Positions 1 through 8,834 of a stretch of 58,836 nucleotides of DNA are shown here, one piece after another; position 1 is the stretch's first letter, and each line of letters opens with the position of its first letter. Location of the stretch: NCBI RefSeq assembly GCF_009741825.1, contig NZ_WPCA01000003.1, positions 1 through 58,836 of the forward strand, written 5' to 3'. Both the position numbers and the translations under genes were made by a program. This DNA comes from Halapricum sp. CBA1109 (GTDB taxonomy: Archaea; Halobacteriota; Halobacteria; Halobacteriales; Haloarculaceae). The notes beneath the pieces are model-generated. The model worked only from the letters and a program-made list of their open reading frames with translations, ran no database searches and was not told the DNA's origin.

Positions 1-1
1 C

Positions 2-247
2 GACGCCCGTCTCGACGCCGCCGCCGACCGCCTCCGGGCGGCCGGGGTCGACGTGTCGACGAAGACGGCGACGGGGCCGCCGTTCGAGTCGCTACTGGCC
101 GCGGCGGTCGACCACGACGCTATCGTGATGGGCGAACGCGCGCCCTCCCTCCGGTCGCTGGTCTTCGGCGACGAGGCCGACCGCGTGGCCGAGGCGTCGG
201 TCGGGCCGGTACTCGTCCTCCGCGCGCCGTCCGACGTGCAACCATAA
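2..247 (+). CDS. Universal stress protein (UspA) family, C-terminal part
   Basis: The reading frame is open from the first bases of the window and ends at the stop at 245-247, so the N-terminal half lies outside. What remains is the end of a UspA fold: a GPPFESLLAAA helix, the beta strand HDAIVMGERA, and the closing segment ending in VGPVLVLRAP. The last strand (PVLVLR) is the usual end of Usp domains. The residue stretch that normally carries the nucleotide-binding G-x(9)-G-S/T is present only in a weak form. These are cytosolic stress-response proteins, often ATP-binding. The partner and trigger cannot be told from this fragment. Confidence 0.8.
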   Translation, partial: DARLDAAADRLRAAGVDVSTKTATGPPFESLLAAAVDHDAIVMGERAPSLRSLVFGDEADRVAEASVGPVLVLRAPSDVQP

Positions 248-273
248 AGTGGCAGTGCGCCCCACGTCCGGGT

Positions 274-756
274 ATGAGTGACCGCGAGGTCGACGCCGTC
301 GACAGAGCCATCCTGTACGCCCTCCAGGAGGACGCGCGAAATATGTCCTCGGGCGACATCGCCGAGCGGACGGGCACCTCAGACAGCACCGTCCGCAAGC
401 GGATTCAGGGGCTGGAATCGGCGGACGTGATCAAAGGCTACAGCGCCGAGGTGGACTATCAGGCCGCCGGGTTCCCGCTCCGGATGTTGCTGTTCTGTTC
501 GGCCTCGATCCACGAGCGAGGGGACCTCATCCCCGAGATACTGTCCATCGACGGCGTCGTCTCCGTCCAGGAGTTGGTCACCGGCGAGCAGAATCTTCTC
601 GTGACGGCCGTCGGCGAGTCCGACGACGACATCACGCCCGTCGCCCAGCGACTCATCGATATGGGTCTGACCGTCGCCGACGAGGTGCTCGTCAGGAGCC
701 ACGAGACGACGCCCTTCGGTGAGTTCGGCCCCGACGGGGACCCCACCGAGGAGTGA
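274..756 (+). CDS. Lrp/AsnC family transcriptional regulator
   Basis: A 160-residue protein with the Lrp/AsnC layout. Residues 5-60 form the N-terminal helix-turn-helix (VDRAILYALQEDARN, then SDSTVRKRIQGLESADVIKG, the recognition helix and wing). Residues 65-145 resemble the alpha-beta RAM-like sensing domain (LRMLLFCSAS, VSVQELVTGEQNLLVTAVG). The C-terminal tail is short and acidic. The family binds DNA as dimers or octamers and responds to amino acids or other small ligands. The ligand here is unknown. The gene is convergent with the amidohydrolase gene, with only 24 bases between the stops. The ATG at 274 fits the family start. Confidence 0.88.
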   Translation: MSDREVDAVDRAILYALQEDARNMSSGDIAERTGTSDSTVRKRIQGLESADVIKGYSAEVDYQAAGFPLRMLLFCSASIHERGDLIPEILSIDGVVSVQELVTGEQNLLVTAVGESDDDITPVAQRLIDMGLTVADEVLVRSHETTPFGEFGPDGDPTEE

Positions 757-780
757 CCTTCGCGGCGGACTCGACGCCGG

Positions 781-1797
781 TCACAGGCGGACGCGTTCGA
801 CGTCCCCACCGGTCGCCCGACGGACGACTGCCGACACCGGGTCGACCGTCCCGGTCAGGTTGTGCGAGTCGCCGTCGAGGACGAGGAGTTTCGCGGGGCG
901 TCCGGGCGCGAGGACGCCACACTCCCGACCGGCTATCTCCGCACCGGCCGCCGTGGCCATCTCCAGTACCTCGCGGTCGGTCACGTCGAAGTGCTTCGCG
1001 GTGTACGCCATCTCCCGGAACATCGACGGCTGGTTCAACATCACGTTGTCCGTCCCCAGAGCGACCGTCGTGTGGTCGAGCAACTCCCGAACCGGCGCCG
1101 TCCCGACGTCCAACACCGTGTTCGCCCGGGGACAGACGGCGATAGGGACCGACTGCTCGGCGACCCGTTCGAGGTGTTCGGCCTCCGCGTGGACCATATG
1201 GACGAGCAGGTCCGGTTCCAGATCCAGTGCCGGGTGGATGTCCGTCGGGTCCGGTTCGCCAGCGTGGATGGCGAACGGGCGGTCGGCCGCACGTGCCGCG
1301 GCGCGTTCGGCGGTGAAATCGTCGTCGTTCGCCCCACTGGCGCCGTAGCCGTCGGCCACTTCCAGCACGGATTCGTCACCGCTGCCGAAGACGAACGGAT
1401 CGATCGGCGCTTGGCGACCAGCATCACGGAGCGCTCGTGCGCCCTCGACGCCGAACTCCCGGAAATCGAGACACGTTACGGTCCCGGTCTGGGCCATATA
1501 CTCGAGGGTCCGTGCCATCGCTGCGACCAGTTCCGACCGGTCGGCCTCGGCCAACCGACGGTGTTTGCGACTGTCGGGCGGCACGACGGCCGCCGCCAGC
1601 GAGAGGCCCACTGCGGCCTCCTTGGCGACGGAGTCGCCGATGTGCGTGTGCGCGTTCACGAACGCCGGCACGACGATGTCGGTCGAGTCGGTCCCGGTCT
1701 CGGTTATCTCGGTGATACGGCCGTCTTCGACGACGAGGCGACCGGCCACTGGCTCGTAGGACTCCCCGACGAGGATGGTTCCCTCGAACTCCTCCAT
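781..1797 (-). CDS. Amidohydrolase-superfamily protein (cyclic deaminase/atrazine-chlorohydrolase-like)
   Basis: About 338 residues from the ATG at 1797; an upstream start at 1821 is possible but adds a non-conserved stretch. Metal-site motifs of the TIM-barrel amidohydrolases are visible: NAHTHIGDS (the paired HxH), a third histidine in FAIHAGEPD, a further His-rich strand LLVHMVHAEAEH, and the late aspartate in VALGTDNVMLNQPSMF. The N-terminal beta-sandwich strand and the C-terminal LAPGRPAKLLVLD strand are typical of the family. It probably hydrolyses a C-N bond in a cyclic or aromatic amine such as a purine or pyrimidine derivative. The substrate cannot be told. It lies convergent to the Lrp-type regulator. 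Confidence 0.8.
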   Translation of the reverse strand: MEEFEGTILVGESYEPVAGRLVVEDGRITEITETGTDSTDIVVPAFVNAHTHIGDSVAKEAAVGLSLAAAVVPPDSRKHRRLAEADRSELVAAMARTLEYMAQTGTVTCLDFREFGVEGARALRDAGRQAPIDPFVFGSGDESVLEVADGYGASGANDDDFTAERAAARAADRPFAIHAGEPDPTDIHPALDLEPDLLVHMVHAEAEHLERVAEQSVPIAVCPRANTVLDVGTAPVRELLDHTTVALGTDNVMLNQPSMFREMAYTAKHFDVTDREVLEMATAAGAEIAGRECGVLAPGRPAKLLVLDGDSHNLTGTVDPVSAVVRRATGGDVERVRL

Positions 1798-2075
1798 ACT
1801 CCGTCTCGGGTGTGCGTTCACAATACGTCTTCGAGACGGAGTTTCACGAACGCACTGTTCGCACGCGCTCGACCAGTGAACGCTCCCGGACTGTCACTGG
1901 GTTGCGGCGGCTCTCGGAACGGCCCGTCTCGGGGGCGATATCGCCGCTGTCGCGGCCGCTCACACGACGTCTGCCGCTCGAGTGTGGCCACTGTCGCGGA
2001 CGCCGCGGTCCAGCGTCCCGGAGAACATCACGTTCTATAATTCGCGTTTTGGAGAACGATTTGGTAATATAGACA

Positions 2076-2086
2076 GATTTAATAAC
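2076..2086 (+). promoter_or_regulatory. Probable TATA element upstream of dabB
   Basis: The A/T-rich stretch GATTTAATAAC sits in an otherwise GC-rich 384-base gap between the divergent amidohydrolase and dabB genes. It lies about 95 bases before the chosen dabB ATG, so a leader of roughly 70 bases is implied unless dabB starts earlier. The short inverted arms ACAGA and TCTGT flank it (2072-2093). The rest of the gap shows no convincing gene. Confidence 0.45.
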
Positions 2087-2181
2087 CAGTCTGTTCGTTC
2101 ATTGGATAGAAACGACCGGTGACGGGGTTCGAGCGCCGGCCGGACCAGCCCCGTCGTGCCGGGCCGTGGACGGAGCAAACG

Positions 2182-3666
2182 ATGACCGGAGACACGCAGG
2201 CGACGACGGTGGGAGAGCTTCCGACGCCGGACAACGACCGCTCGCGCGTTCCGACGGCGCTGACACGGGCCGTCTGGCTCCTGTGGGCCGCGAGCCTCGG
2301 CGTGCTGGCGGCGTACGCCCTCGGCGACGGTCGGTGGGCCGTCCCGGGACTGTTGGCCGTCGACGGCCTGACCGTCGTGTTGTGGGTGACGGTCACCTTC
2401 TTCTCGGCTATCGTTCACAGCTACTCGCGGCGGTACATGGCCGGCACCCGGACGGCGGACGCCTTCTTCGGCAAAGTGTTCGCGTTCACGCTTGTCGTGT
2501 CGGTGCTGGTCGCAGCCGATAGCGTCGTCCTGTTCGCCGCGTCGTGGCTGGCGATGGGACTACTGATGGCCGAACTGATCGGTCACGCCGAGGGCTGGCC
2601 ACAGGCCCAAGCCGCGGGCGCGACGGCGCGCAAGCACTTCCTCGCCAGCAGCGCGCTGGTCGGCGTCGCGGTGGCGGCGCTGTGGGCCGAGACGGGCGCG
2701 AGCACCGTCTCGGGCATCGCCGACGGCCTCGCGGGGAGTTCGACGCTCGTCCTCCTCGCCGCGGGCGCGCTGTTGCTCGCGGCGATGGTCCAGTCCGCAC
2801 TGTTGCCCTTCCACACGTGGCTGCTCTCCTCGATGACCGCGCCCACGCCCGCGTCGGCACTGATGCACGCCGGGTTCGTCAACGCCGGCGGCGTCCTGCT
2901 GGTCCGGTTCGCTCCCGTCGTCACCGTCGAGGCGTGGGTGATGCTGGTGGTCGTCGTCGTCGGCGCGGTCAGCGCCCTCGGCGGCAAACTCCTCAAGACC
3001 GTCCGCCCGGACGTCAAGTCCAAACTCGGCTGCTCGACGGTGGGCCAGATGGGCTTCATGATCGTGCAGGCCGGCCTCGGCTTCTTCGGGGCCGCCATCA
3101 CGCACCTCATCCTCCACGGTTTCTACAAGGCCTACCAGTTTCTGGCCGCCGGCGAACAGGTCGACCACGAGAGCCCCGCGAAGTCGACGGCCGACCGCTC
3201 GCGCGGCCCCCTCGGCGCGGCCGTCGTCGCCCTGACGGCCATCGCCGGCGGTCTCCTCTTCGCTGTGCTGACCGGCAAGGGAACCGAACTCGGCACCGGC
3301 CTCCTGCTGGTCGGCATCGTCGTCCTGACGGTGCTGACCGCCGCCGGAGAGGTCGTCACGCGCGCCTCGCTCCCGGCGGCGGTCCGTTACGGCGCGGTCC
3401 CGCTGGTCGCCCTCCCGGCGATAGCGGTCTACGGACTGGCCTACAACGCCGTTTCGGGCCTGCTTGCCGGGCTTCCGGCGGTCGGGCACGCCGCCGAACT
3501 GACGCCCGTCCACGGCCTCGTCGGCGTCGCCTTCCTCGGGATATACCTCGCCATCGAGACCGGGCTCTACCGCCGGAGCGAGCGCCTCTACGTGGCGCTG
3601 TACAACGCCGGCCAACCCGCGAGCGAGACGCTACTGACTGCCACGGAGGACTACAATGAGTACTGA
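2182..3666 (+). CDS. dabB: DabB: proton-conducting membrane subunit of the DAB inorganic-carbon pump
   Basis: About 494 residues, almost all membrane helices, related to NuoL/MrpA-type antiporter subunits. The core includes the SYSRRYMAG motif after an early helix, the conserved lysine-bearing helix after GHAEGWPQAQAAGATARKHF, and the FHTWLLSSMTAPTPASALMH segment typical of proton-conducting complex I subunits. The ATG at 2182 is preferred over the GTG at 2119 because the extra residues are charged and not conserved, and GGAG lies 8 bases upstream. The last 11 bases overlap the start of dabA, which is strong coupling. In the known DAB systems this subunit lets cations flow inward to drive CO2 hydration by DabA. 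It could be mistaken for a NADH dehydrogenase subunit, but no other nuo genes are nearby. Confidence 0.88.
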   Translation: MTGDTQATTVGELPTPDNDRSRVPTALTRAVWLLWAASLGVLAAYALGDGRWAVPGLLAVDGLTVVLWVTVTFFSAIVHSYSRRYMAGTRTADAFFGKVFAFTLVVSVLVAADSVVLFAASWLAMGLLMAELIGHAEGWPQAQAAGATARKHFLASSALVGVAVAALWAETGASTVSGIADGLAGSSTLVLLAAGALLLAAMVQSALLPFHTWLLSSMTAPTPASALMHAGFVNAGGVLLVRFAPVVTVEAWVMLVVVVVGAVSALGGKLLKTVRPDVKSKLGCSTVGQMGFMIVQAGLGFFGAAITHLILHGFYKAYQFLAAGEQVDHESPAKSTADRSRGPLGAAVVALTAIAGGLLFAVLTGKGTELGTGLLLVGIVVLTVLTAAGEVVTRASLPAAVRYGAVPLVALPAIAVYGLAYNAVSGLLAGLPAVGHAAELTPVHGLVGVAFLGIYLAIETGLYRRSERLYVALYNAGQPASETLLTATEDYNEY

Positions 3667-6067
3667 CGACGACATCCACGACAGCATCGACGCGGCGGCC
3701 GACGCGGTCGGTTCGGTCTGGCCGCTGCACTCGTTCGTGACCGCCAACCCCCTCGCCGGCTTCGAGGACCGACCGTTCCACGAGGCCGTCGAGACGGCCG
3801 GGGACCTGCTGGGTGCCGACGGCTTCCCCGACGCCGATGTGTTCCGACAGGCGTGGGTCGACGGCCGCATCAACCCCGAGCGCCTCCGTCTCGAACTCGA
3901 CGACCACGGCTACGACCCGGACCCGGAGGCCTCGCTCGAACGGATGGCCGAGGCGACCGACCCCGGAGCGGCCGAGGACGGGACGACCCCGACCGACCGC
4001 GTCGACACCGTCCTGACGAAGTGGCTCGCGGCCTTCCTCGACCAGGGGACGGCCGCGTGGTCGATGCCCCACCGCGAGGACGGCTTCTACGCGGCCTTCC
4101 GGTCGGTCGCGTCCCACGACGGGGACGTTCCCGACGGCGAGGCGATGCCCGCGAACCCGGTCGACGCTATCCGGTCGGTCCTCGCTGACTACCCCGACGC
4201 CGACCGCTCGGCCGTCTTCGAGTACCACCTCGCGGCCCTGCCGGGGTGGACGGGCTATCTCAAACAGCGTGCCGAGGACGGCGGCGACTGGGAGGCCAAC
4301 TACCCTATCTCGTTGACCGAGTATCTCGGGGCGCGACTGGTACTGGTCGACCGCTTTTCCGCCCCGGTCGAACCGCCCGCCGACGACCCGGCGACGACCG
4401 TCTCCGGCGACGGCGACGTTCCCCTTCCCGAAGTCTGGCTCCGCGCGTGGGAGGCCACCTACCGCGGCGAGTTGGTCGACTCGCTGACCGACGCCAGCGA
4501 GTCCGTCTCCGCGGCCGAGGGCGGCGGCCGCCCGGACGCCCAACTCGTCTTCTGTATCGACACGCGCTCTGAGATACTCCGTCGCCACCTCGAGGCGGCC
4601 GGCGACTACGAGACCCACGGTTACGCCGGCTTCTTCGGCGTCCCGATGCGCTACGACGACTACGACTCCGAGACGACCGTCGACGCCTGCCCGCCCATCC
4701 TCGACGCACAACATCGCATCGCCGACCGCCCCGCCCACGACCACGAGCAGGACTCCCACGACGCGTTCTCCTCGAAACTCGCCGCCGGAAGCGCCGCCAT
4801 CAAGCGCCTGAAAAAGAACGCGACGACGGCGTTCAGTTTCGTCGAGTCGACCGGCGCCGGGTACGGGGCCGCGCTGGCCGCCCGGACGCTCGTCCCCGGC
4901 CGTGTCCACGACCTGCTGGACTCGGCCGAGGACCGCGCCCCCGACGCCCACGAGTTCTGCGAGCCAAGCGTCGACTACAACCCCGACTCGGTCCACGAAC
5001 TCCGTGAGGGGCTCACCCTCGAGGAGAAGGTCGAGTACGCCGCGACGGCGTTCGAACTGATGGGCTGGGAGCGCTTCGCCCGCCTCGTCGTCTTCACGGG
5101 CCACGCCAGCGAGACGGCGAACAACCCCTACGACGCCAGCCTCGACTGCGGGGCCTGCGCCGGCAACCCCGGCGGCCCGAACGCCCGTGTCCTCGCGGCC
5201 ATCTGCAACGACGAATCCGTCCGGGAGCGCCTCCGCGAGCGCGGCATCGACGTCCCTGCCGACACCTACTTCCTCGCCGCTGAGCACAACACGACGACCG
5301 ACGAGGTCGAACTGTTCGACGCGGGCGTCCCCGACTCCCACGCCGCGGACCTCGAGCAGTTGCGCGCGGACCTACAGCAGGCCCGCGAGGGCGCGGCCGC
5401 CGAACGCCTCGACGATATGGGTGCCGAGGCCGACGCGGCCGTCCGCGAGACCGAGCGCCGCGCGGCAGACTGGGCCCAGACCCGTCCCGAGTGGGGGCTG
5501 GCCGGAAACGCCGGCTTCGTGATTGGTCCGCGGGCACTCACCGACGACCTGGACCTTGACGGCCGGTCGTTCCTCCACTCCTACGACTGGACGACCGACG
5601 ACGAGGGCGACGCGCTAGAGGCCATCGTCACCGGGCCGATGGTCGTCACCCAGTGGATCAACGCCCAGTACTACTTCGCCACGGTCGACACCGCCGTCTT
5701 CGGGAGCGGATCGAAGGTGACACAGAACCCCGTGGGGAACGTCGGCGTCTATCAGGGCAACGGCGGCGACCTGATGACGGGCCTGCCGCTCCAGTCGCTG
5801 AAAGCCACCGACGACGACCCCTACCACCAGCCGATGCGCCTCTCGACGGTGATCCACGCGCCACTGGACCGCGTCACCGACGTCCTCGCCGAGAACCCCG
5901 CGGTCGCGGAACTGCTGGACAACGACTGGCTGTCGCTGACCGTCGTCGACCCCACGCAGGACCACCGTGCGTTCGAGTACGACGCCGACCTGTCGTGGAC
6001 CCCGGTCGAGGAGCACTCCGTCGCGCCGCCACAGCCGCAGGCCGAGGCCGCCGTCGCCGACGACTGA
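3656..6067 (+). CDS. dabA: DabA: zinc-dependent DUF2309 subunit of the DAB inorganic-carbon pump
   Basis: An 803-residue DUF2309/UPF0753 protein. The beta-carbonic-anhydrase-like zinc site is intact: Cys300 and Asp302 in LVFCIDTRSE, and His483 and Cys498 in VVFTGHASE and SLDCGACAGN. The His-Cys spacing of 15 matches the Halothiobacillus DabA site. The N-terminal motif WPLHSFVTANPLAGFEDRPF is the usual opening of the family. DabA is thought to hydrate CO2 to bicarbonate at the membrane, made one-way by coupling to ion flow through DabB. The gene begins inside the end of dabB and no other gene follows in the unit. Function is assigned from family and pairing, and the coupling ion in this organism is inferred. 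Confidence 0.92.
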   Translation: MSTDDDIHDSIDAAADAVGSVWPLHSFVTANPLAGFEDRPFHEAVETAGDLLGADGFPDADVFRQAWVDGRINPERLRLELDDHGYDPDPEASLERMAEATDPGAAEDGTTPTDRVDTVLTKWLAAFLDQGTAAWSMPHREDGFYAAFRSVASHDGDVPDGEAMPANPVDAIRSVLADYPDADRSAVFEYHLAALPGWTGYLKQRAEDGGDWEANYPISLTEYLGARLVLVDRFSAPVEPPADDPATTVSGDGDVPLPEVWLRAWEATYRGELVDSLTDASESVSAAEGGGRPDAQLVFCIDTRSEILRRHLEAAGDYETHGYAGFFGVPMRYDDYDSETTVDACPPILDAQHRIADRPAHDHEQDSHDAFSSKLAAGSAAIKRLKKNATTAFSFVESTGAGYGAALAARTLVPGRVHDLLDSAEDRAPDAHEFCEPSVDYNPDSVHELREGLTLEEKVEYAATAFELMGWERFARLVVFTGHASETANNPYDASLDCGACAGNPGGPNARVLAAICNDESVRERLRERGIDVPADTYFLAAEHNTTTDEVELFDAGVPDSHAADLEQLRADLQQAREGAAAERLDDMGAEADAAVRETERRAADWAQTRPEWGLAGNAGFVIGPRALTDDLDLDGRSFLHSYDWTTDDEGDALEAIVTGPMVVTQWINAQYYFATVDTAVFGSGSKVTQNPVGNVGVYQGNGGDLMTGLPLQSLKATDDDPYHQPMRLSTVIHAPLDRVTDVLAENPAVAELLDNDWLSLTVVDPTQDHRAFEYDADLSWTPVEEHSVAPPQPQAEAAVADD

Positions 6068-6180
6068 GTGCTCGTCGCTGCCACGGCGTTCCGGGCCCGA
6101 TCCGTATTTTTCTGTGAAATACCACCGACACGGTGTGCGTCACCGTGAGCGCGGTGAACGGGCGGCTGCCCGTCGGCACC

Positions 6181-6276
6181 CGGATATCCGGGACAACGAC
6201 CGTTCGTGCGGACGAACGGACGTTCGTGGCGGTAACGAACCCTCACGAACAATTGTAGCTGCACGTACACTTATGT
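6181..6276 (+). promoter_or_regulatory. Palindrome-rich promoter region of the sugar nucleotidyltransferase gene
   Basis: The gap before the gene at 6299 holds a perfect 10-base palindrome CGGATATCCG (6181-6190), an inverted repeat with 8-base arms CCGTTCGT and ACGAACGG around GCGG (6200-6219), a further CGTTCGT copy at about 6221, and the palindrome ACAATTGT (6249-6256). A weak TATA-like ACTTATGT lies at about 6269-6276, some 25-30 bases before the ATG, which is the spacing of leaderless haloarchaeal transcripts. The repeats may be operator sites. No bound regulator is known. Confidence 0.4.
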
Positions 6277-6298
6277 GGCGAGGTTCCGAACTCCGACT

Positions 6299-7306
6299 AT
6301 GGACGCAATCGTCCTCGCAGGTGGGTACGCCACGCGGCTGTGGCCGATAACTCGCGACAGGCCGAAGATGTTCCTTCCGGTGGGGGAGTCGACTGTCATC
6401 GACCGGACGCTGGAGGACCTCGAGAGCGACAGCGCTATCGAGGACGTGTACATCTCCACGAACCGGAAGTTCGAGGGCGACTTCCGGTCGTTCCTCGACG
6501 AGAGAGAGTACGAGAAACCGGTCCTCTCCATCGAGTCGACGACGGGCGAAGACGAGAAGTTCGGTGTCGTGAGTGCTATCGCGGAGTTGATCGACCGGGA
6601 GGGACTGGACGACGACACGCTCGTCGTCGCCGGCGACAACCTCATCAGTTTCTCGCTGTCGGAGTTCGTCGACGAGTTCCGCGCGAACGACGCCACGACT
6701 GTCGCGGCCTACGACGTGGGCGACCTCGACCGGGCGACGCAGTACGGCGTCATCGATATCGACGGGGACCAGGTGATGGAGTTTCAGGAGAAACCAGAGG
6801 AGCCACCGAGTACCCTCGTCTCGATAGCCTGTTATGCGTTCCCAGCGGGAGTGATCGACGAGTTCGAGACGTATCTCGCCGAAGGCAACAATCCCGACGA
6901 ACCCGGTTGGTTCGTCCAGTGGCTCGTCGACCGGGAGGACGTGTACGCCTACCCGTTCGACGACGCGTGGTACGACATCGGGACCCCCGAGTCGTATCTC
7001 GACGCCGCCGCTTGGCAGTTGGACGGCGGAACTATCGTCGCGCCCAGCGCGACGGTCGAGAATTCGGATATCGGCGAGAACGTCCACATTATGGAGGGAG
7101 CGACGGTCAAAGACACGTCGCTCGAACGCTGTGTCATCTTCCCGGACGTGACGCTCGACAGCTGTCAGATCCGCTCGACTATCGTGGACCAAGAGACCCA
7201 TCTCGACGGTATCAGCCTCTCGAACGCCCAGATCGGCGCGTTTACCGCGCTCGAACAGGGGCCGCCGACGGCTTGGAAGTGGCAACAGTACCGCGACTCG
7301 CAGTGA
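6299..7306 (+). CDS. NDP-sugar synthase (nucleotidyltransferase with left-handed beta-helix tail)
   Basis: About 335 residues from the ATG at 6299, which places the signature directly at the N-terminus: MDAIVLAGGYATRLWPIT followed by the lysine-bearing DRPKMFLPVG. Later family elements are VVAGDNLIS (metal-binding Asp), QYGVIDID, the FQEKPEEP strand and YDIGTPESYLDA. The C-terminal third has hexapeptide-like turns (IVAPSATVENSDIGENVHIM). The enzyme joins a sugar-1-phosphate to a nucleotide, giving an activated sugar for the glycan genes downstream. Family members make dTDP-glucose, UDP-glucose or UDP-GlcNAc; which applies here is not visible. The gene is convergent with the epimerase gene. 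Confidence 0.9.
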   Translation: MDAIVLAGGYATRLWPITRDRPKMFLPVGESTVIDRTLEDLESDSAIEDVYISTNRKFEGDFRSFLDEREYEKPVLSIESTTGEDEKFGVVSAIAELIDREGLDDDTLVVAGDNLISFSLSEFVDEFRANDATTVAAYDVGDLDRATQYGVIDIDGDQVMEFQEKPEEPPSTLVSIACYAFPAGVIDEFETYLAEGNNPDEPGWFVQWLVDREDVYAYPFDDAWYDIGTPESYLDAAAWQLDGGTIVAPSATVENSDIGENVHIMEGATVKDTSLERCVIFPDVTLDSCQIRSTIVDQETHLDGISLSNAQIGAFTALEQGPPTAWKWQQYRDSQ

Positions 7307-7338
7307 CCACGTGACGGGCCACAGAGCGGTCCCGATTT

Positions 7339-8721
7339 CTAGAGGTACGTGAACGCGTGTTCGCTCTCGTCGGTGACTCCCAGTCGTTCGTGTGACCACT
7401 CGAAGGGAACCTCGTCGCGGTGGTCGAGAAGAAAGTCGACGATTCGCTCGCCGACGTTCTCCCCGTACAGGTCCGGGCCGGAACTGAGTCGGTCCCGGAC
7501 AGCCTCGTCCTCCGCGACGTGCGTCACCGTCTCGCGGACGACATCGGCGGAGGCGGGCGGCACGAGGAGGTTCGTGTTGGCCTCGAACACCGTCTCCGGC
7601 CGGTCGGTGTTGAACCGGGCGGTGAGACAGACAGTCTCGTCGATGTGGTTGAGTTCCTCCTGCATACTCCCCGAATCGGTCAGTTCGGCGAAACACTGGC
7701 CGGACTGGAGGAACTCGTAGACGTGGGCGTGTTTTTTCCACAGCCCCGTAAACAGGAAGTTCTCCCGCTCCTCGGACAGTCGCTCGAGGCGCTCCCGGTA
7801 GCCGTAGTTCTCCAAGGCCTGTCGGGTCGCGTGTAGTTCGACGAAGTTGACGTTGTACCCGTCTTCGACGAGCCCGATGACACCCTCGACGATAGCCGAG
7901 AACCGATCCGGGAGCAGGTTCGCCCGCCGGTGGATGTCGACGCGGATCCACCCGTCACGCTCCTCGAGGACGGGATAGATGTCGAAGATACTCTCCTCGA
8001 GATCTGCGTCCGTCTTCATCTCGATGGCGTCGACGACGGAGTTTCCGACCACCGGAATCCGCTCGTCCCCGTCGACGTAGCCCGGATACCCCTCGCGGCG
8101 GAGGTGGTCCCTGTTCAGTTCCACCGGCGCGAACTGGTATATCGCGGCCGCCGACCCGACGAAGGTGTCGTACTGCTCGGGGAACGGTTCCGAGCGCTCG
8201 ACGTTCCACTCCCCGTCCCACTGGTCGTCGATCAGCGACTCGGGGTCGTCGATCCGACCGTACTGCGGTGCCATCCCGCGCAGTCCCGCCTCGTTGTGCG
8301 CGACCATCTGGTTGGTCGCGAACATCCACGCCTGCGGGAATATCCCGGCGGCGTGCGTGTCGCCGTGTACGAGCGGTAGCACCGTCGTCTCGTAGTTGTC
8401 GAGTACGCCGGCGAGTTCGTCGACGGCCGTGTGCATCTGTGCCGTCTTCTGATTGAGGCCGCCCCTGACACCCAAGTCGGCGACGACGTGTTCTTCGAGG
8501 CCGTACTCCGCCAGTCCGTGGCCCAGTACGTCGTCGTAGTGTTGGCCCGTGTGGATCACGAAGCACGGGATGTCACGTTCTTTCGCGGCCGCGACGACCG
8601 GCGCTTGCTTGTAGAAGTCCGGTTTCGTCGCCGTCACGACCGCCACGGCGAACGACTCCCCCTCACACTGTCTCTGTAATCTGTCCGTGTAGATTTCGCA
8701 GTCGCCACCCATGGAAGACAT
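7339..8721 (-). CDS. UDP-N-acetylglucosamine 2-epimerase-like protein
   Basis: About 460 residues from the ATG at 8721 (a second ATG at 8712 is possible). The WecB-type motifs are in order: VIHTGQHYDD, LPLVHGDTHAAG, MVAHNEAGLRG, RVDIHRRANL and AELTDSGSMQEE. The family interconverts UDP-GlcNAc and UDP-ManNAc in the cytosol by anti-elimination and re-addition of UDP. The protein is longer than the usual 370 residues, with an extra stretch near residues 110-160 (EPFPEQYDTFVGSAAAIYQF). It could be a hydrolysing form. It lies just downstream of the two-HTH regulator gene on the same strand and would feed amino-sugar precursors to the nearby transferases. Confidence 0.85.
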   Translation of the reverse strand: MSSMGGDCEIYTDRLQRQCEGESFAVAVVTATKPDFYKQAPVVAAAKERDIPCFVIHTGQHYDDVLGHGLAEYGLEEHVVADLGVRGGLNQKTAQMHTAVDELAGVLDNYETTVLPLVHGDTHAAGIFPQAWMFATNQMVAHNEAGLRGMAPQYGRIDDPESLIDDQWDGEWNVERSEPFPEQYDTFVGSAAAIYQFAPVELNRDHLRREGYPGYVDGDERIPVVGNSVVDAIEMKTDADLEESIFDIYPVLEERDGWIRVDIHRRANLLPDRFSAIVEGVIGLVEDGYNVNFVELHATRQALENYGYRERLERLSEERENFLFTGLWKKHAHVYEFLQSGQCFAELTDSGSMQEELNHIDETVCLTARFNTDRPETVFEANTNLLVPPASADVVRETVTHVAEDEAVRDRLSSGPDLYGENVGERIVDFLLDHRDEVPFEWSHERLGVTDESEHAFTYL

Positions 8722-8834
8722 ATCGTGAGTTCGTTTGAAGAGAATTCGGGTTCGGACAAGAGCGAACGCCATTCTCTCTCGCCGAACGGGGACAGGGGGC
8801 CACCAGCCGCTGTCGTGCTCTCCCGGGATATCGA

